In this document: positions 16,412 through 24,528 of the stretch, one piece after another
Layout: each line of letters begins with the position of its first letter
Position numbering within the stretch: position 1 is the first letter of the stretch
Source of the DNA: Aurantimicrobium minutum
GTDB taxonomy: Bacteria; Actinomycetota; Actinomycetes; Actinomycetales; Microbacteriaceae
Length of the DNA stretch: 64,000 nt
Direction: 5' to 3'
Assembly: GCF_029892845.1 (NCBI RefSeq)
Contig: NZ_JARXVT010000001.1
Span: 310,001-374,000, forward strand
Program-made: the position numbers and the translations under genes
Notes under the pieces: generated by a model
What the model was told of the DNA's origin: nothing
The model's database searches: none
The model's input: only the letters and a program-made list of their open reading frames with translations

Positions 16412-16468
16412 CTCGTCAAGGTGAAGTGATTCACCCAGTGGAAATAATCATACGGATACAAACGATTT

Positions 16469-16912
16469 ATGGCTAGATACACTGGGGGAATGCCCGAATC
16501 AGCAGAACGCCGAACCGTTTCCACTCGCTTGCTCTTGAGTGCTGGAGCTCTCCTGATGGGGCTGTTAGTCGGATCGATTACCACCGTGGTTCACCAAAGT
16601 GTGGTCACTATCGCCGGAGTTGATGTGCCATGGGGTTTGATCCTCAGCATTATCGTGGTGACCGGATTCTTGGTGGGGCTACGCATGGTTGTTGAAGACC
16701 GCCTTGTAGTTCTTGCCGCCGCTCTGGGACTCGTCGCCATGGTCTTTGTGCTCAGCCAGCAGAGCACCGGTGGTTCCGTGCTGATTCCCAACAATCTTTG
16801 GGGCATGATCTGGGCCATTGCGCCCACCTTGATCGCCACGATTGTGGTGGCATGGCCACGCTTGCCCCAGCGAAGCCGTGGCGCGGACAAAGGCACTGCC
16901 GTAACCGCATAA
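16469..16912 (+). CDS. DUF6113-type membrane protein
   Basis: The 147-residue protein has four hydrophobic segments and a basic C-terminus. It resembles the small membrane proteins annotated as DUF6113 that lie upstream of fdxA in Microbacteriaceae; I rely on that context and on the overall layout. An alternative start is the ATG at 16490, closer to the conserved part. The function is unknown. The gene is divergent from the iron permease, so the iron boxes may affect it as well. Confidence 0.72.
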   Translation: MARYTGGMPESAERRTVSTRLLLSAGALLMGLLVGSITTVVHQSVVTIAGVDVPWGLILSIIVVTGFLVGLRMVVEDRLVVLAAALGLVAMVFVLSQQSTGGSVLIPNNLWGMIWAIAPTLIATIVVAWPRLPQRSRGADKGTAVTA

Positions 16913-16952
16913 ACTTGTGTGAGTAAAGCCCGTTCCTTGAAGGAGTACCAAG

Positions 16953-17270
16953 TTGACCTACGTCATTGCCCTGCCATGTGTAGACGTCAAGGACCGTGCA
17001 TGCATTGACGAATGCCCCGTGGACTGCATCTACGAAGGCGACCGCATGCTCTACATCCACCCCGACGAGTGTGTCGACTGCGGTGCATGTGAACCTGTCT
17101 GCCCCGTCGAAGCCATTTACTACGAAGATGACCTTCCTGAACAGTGGGCTGACTACTACAAGGCCAACGTCGAGTTCTTCCAGGAAATTGGTTCTCCCGG
17201 TGGAGCGGCCAAGGTCGGCGTCATCAAGGGTGACCACCCCGTTGTCTCCGTTCTTCCTCCCCAGGCCTAA
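16953..17270 (+). CDS. fdxA: 7Fe-type ferredoxin
   Basis: Small electron carrier of 105 residues with two cysteine clusters. The first, CVDVKDRACIDECPVD, fits a 3Fe-4S site and the second, CVDCGACEPVCPVEAI, fits a 4Fe-4S site, as in actinobacterial FdxA/FdxC. The start is a TTG, chosen because GAAGGAG sits 7 nt before it and the conserved TYVIALPC begins right after it. The dapC gene follows 5 nt downstream, an arrangement kept widely in actinobacteria. Confidence 0.94.
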   Translation: MTYVIALPCVDVKDRACIDECPVDCIYEGDRMLYIHPDECVDCGACEPVCPVEAIYYEDDLPEQWADYYKANVEFFQEIGSPGGAAKVGVIKGDHPVVSVLPPQA

Positions 17271-17275
17271 GTTTC

Positions 17276-18379
17276 ATGCTCACTGAGCTGCCCGAATATC
17301 CCTGGGACGCCATGGCGCCCTATGTGGCGAAGGCGAAAGCTCACCCTGGCGGTGCCATTGATCTCTCTATTGGTTCACCGGTAGATCCCACCCCCGCGGT
17401 TATCCGTGATGCGTTGGCCAAGGCCACAGACTCTCACGCCTATCCCACCACCATGGGAACCCCTGCACTGCGCGATGCCGTCGTTGAATGGTTTGCTCGT
17501 CGCCGCGGTGTGGCAGGGCTTGGCGTGGAGAACGTCTTGCCCACCATCGGGTCCAAAGAATTCGTGGCGTGGCTGCCCTTCATGCTGCGCCTGGGCCCAG
17601 GCGATGTCGTGGTTCACCCCACCGCTGCCTACCCCACCTATGACATCGGGGCACGGATGGCCGAAGCCACCCCGTTCCCTTCTGATGATCCCGCCGAATG
17701 GCCAGAGAACACCAAGCTGGTGTGGCTCAACAGCCCGGGAAACCCCGATGGACGTGTGCTGGACAAGGCAGAGCTCAAAGCACGAGTCGATCGTGCACGT
17801 GAACTCGGCGCCTACATCGTGGGCGACGAATGCTACGCCGAACTCGGATGGACAGGTCGTTGGGAAAACGAACCTATTCCCTCGCTGCTCGATCCAGAAG
17901 TTACTGGGGGAGACCTCACGGGAATCCTTACTGCGTACTCGTTGAGCAAGCAGTCCAACCTGGCTGGATACCGTGCCGCGTTTGTGGCTGGAGATCCTGC
18001 GCTGATTGCTCAGCTCACCAACATTCGTAAGCATGCCGGCATGATGCAACCAGGCCCCGTCCAGGCCGCCATGGTTGCAGCCTTGGCTGATGACTCCCAC
18101 GTCGCTGCCCAGAAGGAGCTTTACCGCGCTCGCCGTGAACTACTCATCCCTGCACTGAATTCTGCAGGCTACCGCCTCGACCACAGCGAAGCAGGTTTAT
18201 ATCTGTGGGTTACTGAAGGCGTAGATGCATGGGCGTCGATTGACAAGCTCGCAGGTCTCGGAATCATTGCAGGTCCAGGTGTTTTCTATGGTGATTTCTA
18301 TCCCCAGCATGTTCGCCTGTCATTGACAGAGACGGACGAGCGTATCGCTGAGGCTGCTCGCCGACTTTTGAGTGTGTAA
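17276..18379 (+). CDS. dapC: N-succinyldiaminopimelate aminotransferase
   Basis: PLP class I/II aminotransferase of 367 residues. It should convert N-succinyl-2-amino-6-oxopimelate to N-succinyl-LL-diaminopimelate with glutamate as donor, in the succinylase branch to lysine and meso-diaminopimelate. The PLP lysine is in AYSLSKQSNLAGYR, and LNSPGNPDG and DECYAELGW carry other cofactor contacts. The position next to fdxA and the presence of dapD and dapE 5 kb away in the same window support the specific assignment over other aminotransferases. Confidence 0.9.
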   Translation: MLTELPEYPWDAMAPYVAKAKAHPGGAIDLSIGSPVDPTPAVIRDALAKATDSHAYPTTMGTPALRDAVVEWFARRRGVAGLGVENVLPTIGSKEFVAWLPFMLRLGPGDVVVHPTAAYPTYDIGARMAEATPFPSDDPAEWPENTKLVWLNSPGNPDGRVLDKAELKARVDRARELGAYIVGDECYAELGWTGRWENEPIPSLLDPEVTGGDLTGILTAYSLSKQSNLAGYRAAFVAGDPALIAQLTNIRKHAGMMQPGPVQAAMVAALADDSHVAAQKELYRARRELLIPALNSAGYRLDHSEAGLYLWVTEGVDAWASIDKLAGLGIIAGPGVFYGDFYPQHVRLSLTETDERIAEAARRLLSV

Positions 18380-18481
18380 TAACTCCACTTTTTGCCAATA
18401 GGCTTGAAGAAATCGGGGAATTCCGACTTTTCGGAGCTTTTCGTAACCCGTTCACCCAGACAGTTTCCATAAGGAGTCTTC

Positions 18482-19789
<1,308 letters not shown>

Positions 19790-19794
19790 CACCA

Positions 19795-19830
19795 AAAAAG
19801 GTGGCCTCTCTATTGGGTGGCCACCTTTTT
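19795..19830. terminator. Bidirectional terminator behind gltA
   Basis: AAAAAGGTGGCC and GGCCACCTTTTT form a perfect 12-bp stem with a 12-nt loop. It serves gltA and the convergent small gene at 19835. A different terminator, now split by an insertion sequence, follows gltA copy B. Confidence 0.92.
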
Positions 19831-19834
19831 GGAA

Positions 19835-20128
19835 TTAGAACCAAAGTTTGAGTTTCAAATTAAACAATTCTCCAACTTCTTCTTTCAGCTCGTTGTAGAG
19901 CGAAACCCCTTCGAGGTCAAACCATTTCCTATAGCTTTCAGAGCCAAACATGCCTGTTTCCTCGTTTGCATACTGATTGAAATATACGGACCAAGCCACA
20001 AGCCTCGAATATAGCTCAGGTGAAATCAGATGTTCCCATGCAGGCTTTTCTGAGTTGTCCCAATAAATATCCGAGAGAGGCCAAAATTGTCCGTAATCAA
20101 CACAGAGCAGCAATTCTCTTTTCATCAT
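19835..20128 (-). CDS. Small acidic protein, candidate immunity protein
   Basis: The 97-residue protein has no family I recognise. It is acidic, has six tryptophans and no signal peptide or membrane segment, so it should stay in the cytoplasm. Its middle part (SRLVAWSVYFNQYANE) and the later FDLEGVSLYNELKEEVGE resemble small proteins often found next to secreted toxins. The start lies 6 nt beyond the stop of the exported protein at 20135-20716, with AAGGA before the double ATG (20126 or 20123), so the pair is probably one operon. Codon use is more A/T-rich than in neighbouring core genes. The immunity role is inferred from position, size and charge. Confidence 0.6.
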   Translation of the reverse strand: MMKRELLLCVDYGQFWPLSDIYWDNSEKPAWEHLISPELYSRLVAWSVYFNQYANEETGMFGSESYRKWFDLEGVSLYNELKEEVGELFNLKLKLWF

Positions 20129-20134
20129 TTGTCC

Positions 20135-20716
20135 TTATGAGGCGTTACACGACGGCGCCGAAGTTGTGGGGAAAGCTGTAATTACCTTCTGGTTATTCGC
20201 ACTTATGACAATCGTAGGGTTTAGATTCTTTACTAGTTGTCCGCGGGAATTGTAAACAGAAATTGGAGTCGTATAACAGTACTTGCCGCTTCCTAGATTT
20301 TGCGGATAGCCAGGAGCAGGCGCTGCCAAAGACTGCTTAACAGCAAAGTTCATCAAATCGTCCCAATCACCACCTTCTCCAACAGCGTCAATAATCTGTT
20401 GCCACTGACCCGCATGCCCTGTTCTGATGTGAACGTAACCGGATGCAGAATCACCGCACAGCAATTTAATTTGTCCAAAAGCACTCGTGGTGTAAGCGGC
20501 AACTACGGTGTCCCCTAGCCCCATGTTGCAAGCTGCAATTACTGCTGGATTGAATCCACTTACGTTTTCGTTGATTTCTGAAGATTCAATATTGATTGAA
20601 GGCTCAGTTTGCTCTGTTGCAAAGGCAGGTGAAGCAACAAAACCTGCGACTAGTGCTCCTGCGATTATCCCGGCAGATACTTTGCTCGCCATGAACTGTT
20701 TTGATACGTTTTTCAT
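20135..20716 (-). CDS. Sec-exported protein with BECR-RNase-toxin-like C-terminal domain
   Basis: The 193-residue protein starts at the ATG at 20716, which has GAGGGGA before it (a TTG five codons upstream overlaps that site). A signal peptide of about 33 residues ends with PAFA before TEQTEP. The mature part has a polar linker and then, from about residue 85, LLCGDSASGYVHIRTGHAGQW, with H96, R98, H101 and W105, and a C-terminal VISANNQKVITAFPT (T180-P183). An HIxxxH segment followed by a terminal TA(F/Y)P strand is the pattern of Barnase-EndoU-colicin-RelE-like toxin domains in secreted bacterial toxins. Four cysteines (63, 87, 147, 190) could form disulfides outside the cell. RNase activity is a hypothesis; the export signal is clear. 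Confidence 0.65.
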   Translation of the reverse strand: MKNVSKQFMASKVSAGIIAGALVAGFVASPAFATEQTEPSINIESSEINENVSGFNPAVIAACNMGLGDTVVAAYTTSAFGQIKLLCGDSASGYVHIRTGHAGQWQQIIDAVGEGGDWDDLMNFAVKQSLAAPAPGYPQNLGSGKYCYTTPISVYNSRGQLVKNLNPTIVISANNQKVITAFPTTSAPSCNAS

Positions 20717-20737
20717 TTCATTTCCCCTCAAGTAGTT

Positions 20738-20754
20738 TTAGACTTTTCGTCTAA
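20738..20754. promoter_or_regulatory. Inverted repeat upstream of the exported protein gene
   Basis: TTAGAC-ttttc-GTCTAA is a perfect 6-bp inverted repeat 22 bp upstream of the ATG at 20716. It overlaps a possible -10 element (TATTAG on the minus strand), so it could be an operator or a leader hairpin. Confidence 0.45.
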
Positions 20755-20896
20755 TATGATAATTTCTTACATTCCTGAACTTTTTCTGTAAGTATCCTGA
20801 GCTTTATCTCCGAGCCATTTTGCTTCCTATTGGACACTACGAACACAGTGCGAAAACGTGTGGATAATTTTGAGTTTGGTTTCAGAGGTTTCCAAC

Positions 20897-20983
20897 ATGA
20901 ACATCGACCCACAGACCAAGATTGGTCGCCCACAGCAGCTCTACATTGGCGAGCAGCAGCGTAACCTTCCTGGCTTCAACTAG
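20897..20983 (+). repeat. Direct repeat copy B: displaced 3' end of gltA
   Basis: An 87-bp fragment equal to the last 29 codons of gltA, in the same orientation, with 3 mismatches. It has its own stop (TAG) and is followed by a terminator that an insertion sequence has split. Nothing upstream of its first ATG resembles gltA, so it is a remnant and not a gene. It marks the right border of the DNA inserted behind gltA. Confidence 0.95.
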
Positions 20984-20989
20984 TCAGAT

Positions 20990-21007
20990 AAGAAAACCCC
21001 TCAACTG
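20990..21007 (+). terminator. Left half of a terminator split by the insertion sequence
   Basis: AAGAAAACCCCTCA, followed by AACTG up to the element. With one CTG copy removed it joins the sequence at 22448-22466 to give AAGAAA-a-CCCCTCA / TGAGGGG-c-TTTCTT with a T-rich tail. This was probably the original terminator of gltA, 6 nt behind the displaced stop codon. Confidence 0.85.
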
Positions 21008-21033
21008 TGCACTGAACCCCAAAAGTTGGAGTG

Positions 21034-21915
21034 CTAATAGGGAGTCGTTTCTAAGTCTGTAAGGGATTGAGTCCGGTAGTCAACCGGACTCAATCCCTTC
21101 AGCTTTTCTTGCGTGCGTTCATAGTTGAACCAGTAAATCCAGTGATCTAGTTTCATCGTGAACTCGGCCATGCTTGAAAACGTGTTCCGCCTTAAGAATT
21201 CTTCTTTGAAGTGACTGAAGAAGTTCTCTGCAACAGCATTGTCATGACAGTTGCCCTTGCGAGACATCGACTGAATAATTCCCCTCGAAGCCAGAGCGTG
21301 TTGATAGGAACGGTGGCGGTAATGCCATCCCTGATCCGAATGCATCACCAACCCGCTGCCCGGCTCAAGACGTGTGAAGGCCCTCTCCAGCATTGCCGTG
21401 ACTAACCCCATCGTTGGCGTGGAGGCAAGGGCGTAAGAGATGACTTCACGGTTGAATAAATCAACCACGGGAGACAAATACTGCTTCTGCCCCAACACAT
21501 AAAACTCTGTCACGTCCGTGACCCACTTGCGTTGAGGCAGAGAAGCTTCAAAGTTCCTCGCGACAACATTCTCTGCCGTGTGTCCCTGCTCGCCCCGGTG
21601 AGAAGAATACGGCTTCTTCTTCCGAATTAGACTCAGACGTCCCTCTTCATGCATCAACTTCAACACTGTCTTGTGACTAATACGTATGCCATATTTATTC
21701 ACCAAATCATTACGAATACGGCGATAACCATAAACACGAAAGAAGCCGTCCGAATACTTCCCCGTAATCAGTGAACGTGCCTGACTGTAGTGATCAACCC
21801 GGCCAGGTTTGCTGCGGTGATAGTAGAAAGAAGACGCAGATAACCCCACTGCTTCTAGCAACAATATGCGCGGAAACTCATGCTCTAATGATTCGACGAT
21901 GGCGGCTTTTCCCAA
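21034..21915 (-). CDS. IS3-family transposase OrfB (DDE catalytic part)
   Basis: The 293-residue frame holds the integrase core. The DDE residues are the Asp in KWVTDVTEF, the Asp in VMHSDQGWHY and the Glu in NAVAENFFSHFKEE, with the usual spacing. The first codon of the frame as given is a TTG; the functional product is more likely an OrfAB fusion of about 450 residues made by -1 frameshifting at the A7 run on the minus strand (21957-21951). The -1 frame is open from there into orfB, reading KKTGGSNDRGRSTVLGK. Confidence 0.95.
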   Translation of the reverse strand: MGKAAIVESLEHEFPRILLLEAVGLSASSFYYHRSKPGRVDHYSQARSLITGKYSDGFFRVYGYRRIRNDLVNKYGIRISHKTVLKLMHEEGRLSLIRKKKPYSSHRGEQGHTAENVVARNFEASLPQRKWVTDVTEFYVLGQKQYLSPVVDLFNREVISYALASTPTMGLVTAMLERAFTRLEPGSGLVMHSDQGWHYRHRSYQHALASRGIIQSMSRKGNCHDNAVAENFFSHFKEEFLRRNTFSSMAEFTMKLDHWIYWFNYERTQEKLKGLSPVDYRTQSLTDLETTPY

Positions 21916-22385
21916 AACCGTGGATCGCCCTCGATCATTAGAGCCTCCTGTTTTTTTAGAACAGCAACCTCCAGACGCAGTCTAAGAACTTCTTCCTCCA
22001 GCGTCTCCGGGCCAATAGTAACGACCTTCGCTCGACGGCCCTTTGGCTTTGGTTGTAATCCGGCCGGGCCATCAACACGATAAATCGCCACCCATTTATT
22101 GAAAATACTTCGATTCGAAATATTGAAACGGGCAACAACTTCCGTCGTTGACAACCCAGCAAGAAACGCCTCAACCGCATCGACCTTCAACTCGACTGGA
22201 TACGTGTTGTTTCCCATAACACCCAAGCCTAGGAGCGTTCCTGCGGCATGTTTATCTCGCCAAACCCGAGATGTTGTGACAGAAATACGAAGCTTAGAGG
22301 CAACAGATTTATAGCCAAAGCCAGAACTGAAAAGATCAGCAGCCTGACGTCGAATATCTGACGTATGTGGTGATTGTTGGCCCAT
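21885..22385 (-). CDS. IS3-family transposase OrfA (DNA-binding part)
   Basis: The 166-residue protein has two helix-turn-helix regions (about 8-45 and 65-105) and a C-terminal coiled segment LEEEVLRLRLEVAVLKK, as in IS150-type OrfA proteins. It overlaps orfB by 31 nt. The slippery sequence CTAAAAAAAC near codons 143-145 is the likely frameshift site; AGGAGG just downstream could stimulate it as an internal Shine-Dalgarno-like element, though stimulators usually lie upstream. Confidence 0.93.
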   Translation of the reverse strand: MGQQSPHTSDIRRQAADLFSSGFGYKSVASKLRISVTTSRVWRDKHAAGTLLGLGVMGNNTYPVELKVDAVEAFLAGLSTTEVVARFNISNRSIFNKWVAIYRVDGPAGLQPKPKGRRAKVVTIGPETLEEEVLRLRLEVAVLKKQEALMIEGDPRFWEKPPSSNH

Positions 22386-22447
22386 ATGACTGAACCCCTC
22401 CTGTTAAGGACTCTCTATTACGAGTCCAACATTTGGGGTTCAGTGCA

Positions 22448-22466
22448 CTGAGGGGCTTTCTTTTTC
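22448..22466 (+). terminator. Right half of the split terminator
   Basis: CTGAGGGGCTTTCTTTTTC: target duplication, right arm and T tail of the terminator interrupted by the IS3 element. It ends only about 20 bp before the start of the alcohol dehydrogenase gene. Confidence 0.85.
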
Positions 22467-22486
22467 TCGCCGGTAGTGTGGTGGCT

Positions 22487-23530
22487 ATGAAGGCAGTGCA
22501 GTTTGATGGCTTTGGTGAGCCTCTTTACGTTGCAGAACTAGAGACCCCAAAAGCCCCTGTTGACGGAGTAGTTATTCAGGTCAAAGCAGCAGGCCTCTGC
22601 CGTTCCGACTGGCACGCGTGGCAAGGACATGATCCCGACATCACTGTGTTCCCACACGTCCCAGGGCATGAGTTTGCTGGTGTTGTGCACGAGGTGGGCT
22701 CTGGAGTTTCGTCCCTCAAGGTGGGTGATCGTGTTGTCTTTCCGTTTGTCTGTGGCTGCGGAGAATGTGCGTGGTGTGAGTCTGGGAATGCTCAGGTGTG
22801 CCCTGATCAGTGGCAGCCAGGTTTCAGTGGTCCGGGAACCTATGCCGAGTATGTAGCTATTCCTCGCGCGGACTTTAACGCTGTTGTTCTCCCTGACAAG
22901 GTTTCTTTTGATGTGGCAGCTAGCTTGGGCTGTCGCTTTGCCACAAGCTACCGCGCCATCAAGCACGTTGCTGAGGTTCAATCTGGTGAAACCGTTGCTG
23001 TCTTTGGCTGCGGCGGAATAGGTCTGGCCGCAATCATGATTGCCGCCGCATCAGGTGCAACCGTAGTTGCAGTTGACGTGAACAACGAGGCACTTGCTCT
23101 TGCATCGCAGGTGGGAGCTACGCATGTGTTCAATGCTGCAGAAGTGGACGTCGTCGAAGCGATTCACCGTGTGATTCCTGGCGGCGTGGATGTCTCTATT
23201 GATGCTCTGGGAAGTATTTTCACAGCCAAGTCAGCGGTTGAGAGCCTACGCGTTCAGGGCCGTCACGTTCAGATTGGCTTGCTCTTGCCCGCCAAGATCG
23301 GCGACAAGGCAACGGTGCCCATGCACGTGGTTATTGCTAAAGAACTCCAGGTACTGGGCTCTCACGGAATGGCAGCAGCTGCCTACCCCGAGATGTTGGC
23401 AGATATTGCTGCCGGAATCATTGATCCCGGCACCTTCATCACCCACAGAATCCCTCTGGACGCTGTGCCAGAAGCCCTTGCTCAGATGAGCACAGGAACT
23501 GAGCCTGGTGTCACCATCATTCAGCCGTAG
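22487..23530 (+). CDS. Zinc-dependent alcohol dehydrogenase family protein
   Basis: The 347 residues form a medium-chain dehydrogenase. Catalytic zinc ligands are the Cys in GLCRSDWH and the GHE histidine/glutamate, and the structural zinc ligands are in CGCGECAWCESGNAQVC. The NAD-binding motif is FGCGGIGLAA. I chose the ATG at 22487 (MKAVQFDG) since this is the usual start; the frame is open further upstream into the IS end but without homology. No good ribosome-binding site is visible. The substrate is unknown. The IS3 insertion 40 bp upstream may have changed its promoter. Confidence 0.9.
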   Translation: MKAVQFDGFGEPLYVAELETPKAPVDGVVIQVKAAGLCRSDWHAWQGHDPDITVFPHVPGHEFAGVVHEVGSGVSSLKVGDRVVFPFVCGCGECAWCESGNAQVCPDQWQPGFSGPGTYAEYVAIPRADFNAVVLPDKVSFDVAASLGCRFATSYRAIKHVAEVQSGETVAVFGCGGIGLAAIMIAAASGATVVAVDVNNEALALASQVGATHVFNAAEVDVVEAIHRVIPGGVDVSIDALGSIFTAKSAVESLRVQGRHVQIGLLLPAKIGDKATVPMHVVIAKELQVLGSHGMAAAAYPEMLADIAAGIIDPGTFITHRIPLDAVPEALAQMSTGTEPGVTIIQP

Positions 23531-23549
23531 TGCTGAAAATTTTCGTTGA

Positions 23550-24497
23550 TTAGTGAAGTGCTGAGTTCAGCACGATGCCCACGCCCGTGCGTGAGGTGAC
23601 TTCAACGGCACCGGTGAGGGAGTTGCGGCGGAACAAGAGATTGTTCACACCTGAGAGCTCCTTGGCCTTGAGTACCGTAGTGTTCTCACCGTCTATTACG
23701 TTCACCTTGGTGCCAGCGGTCACATAAAGCCCTGCCTCAACCACACAGTCATCTCCAATGGAGATACCAATGCCAGAGTTTGCTCCCAACAGTGAACGTT
23801 GACCAATGCTGACCTTCTCGGTGCCACCACCGGAAAGAGTGCCCATAATGGAGGCACCACCGCCGATGTCTGAACCATCGCCGACGACGACACCTTGAGA
23901 AATACGGCCCTCAACCATAGAGGTGCCGAGTGTGCCTGCGTTGAAGTTCACAAAGCCTTCGTGCATGATGACGGTGCCAGGGGCGAGGTAAGCACCCAAG
24001 CGCACGCGTGATGCGTCTGCGATGCGCACGCGCTCAGGCATGACGTAGTCGGTCAGGCGGGGGAATCGATCGATTCCCTGAGCCTGAATGCCTGCACGCA
24101 GAAGCAGAGGACGCAGTTTGCTGAAGTCTTCGGGGTGGACGGGGCCTGCATTTGTCCAGACCACGTTAGGGAGCTGGCCAAAGATGCCATCTAAGTTGAT
24201 GGTGTTGGGCTGAACCAAAAGGTGGGAAAGCAGGTGGAGGCGCAGATAAGCATCAGAAGTACCGTTGGCAGCCTCGGTGAGGTTGATCTCAATGGTGACG
24301 GCTTCGAGGGTGACATTACGACGAGGGTCTGCCCCGACCAGGTCTTCGATTTGTGCAGGAACGATCCACTTGTCGCGACCTTCTGGCAGCTGTCCCAGCT
24401 GGGGAGCGGGATACCAGGTGTCAAGAACCGTGCCATCGCCGGCAATTGTTGCCAGGCCATAACCCCAAGCGTGCGTGTTCGTCTGCATAGAAACCAT
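23550..24497 (-). CDS. dapD: 2,3,4,5-tetrahydropyridine-2,6-dicarboxylate N-succinyltransferase
   Basis: Left-handed beta-helix transferase of 315 residues that adds succinyl from succinyl-CoA to tetrahydrodipicolinate, the step before DapC. Hexapeptide repeats run through the middle and C-terminal parts, with actinobacterial-type segments [26 protein letters not shown] and [14 protein letters not shown]. It is divergent from dapE with only 31 bp between the starts. ATG codons at 24497 and 24488 are both possible starts. Confidence 0.95.
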   Translation of the reverse strand: MVSMQTNTHAWGYGLATIAGDGTVLDTWYPAPQLGQLPEGRDKWIVPAQIEDLVGADPRRNVTLEAVTIEINLTEAANGTSDAYLRLHLLSHLLVQPNTINLDGIFGQLPNVVWTNAGPVHPEDFSKLRPLLLRAGIQAQGIDRFPRLTDYVMPERVRIADASRVRLGAYLAPGTVIMHEGFVNFNAGTLGTSMVEGRISQGVVVGDGSDIGGGASIMGTLSGGGTEKVSIGQRSLLGANSGIGISIGDDCVVEAGLYVTAGTKVNVIDGENTTVLKAKELSGVNNLLFRRNSLTGAVEVTSRTGVGIVLNSALH

Positions 24498-24528
24498 GCC
24501 TCTAGGTTACCGGCGATAAACTTGGGGC

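Larger units (their letters stand above)
21008..22447 (-). mobile_element. IS3-family insertion sequence (IS150-like), 1,440 bp
   Basis: The element starts with TGCACTGAACCCCAAA and ends with its inverse complement. The terminal inverted repeats match at 34 of about 39 positions. A 3-bp target duplication, CTG, lies at 21005-21007 and 22448-22450. It carries two overlapping frames, orfA and orfB, read on the minus strand. Both frames are open and the ends are intact, so it may still be able to move. Confidence 0.95.

Noticed and set aside
20897-20983. A 28-residue peptide gene from the second gltA fragment
   Set aside because: It equals the end of citrate synthase, has no ribosome-binding site and is better explained as a displaced gene end.
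21008-22447. Prophage or integrative element with its own integrase at gltA
   Set aside because: The only recombinase is the IS3 transposase, which has its own ends and target duplication and lies outside the gltA repeats; no phage or conjugation genes are present.
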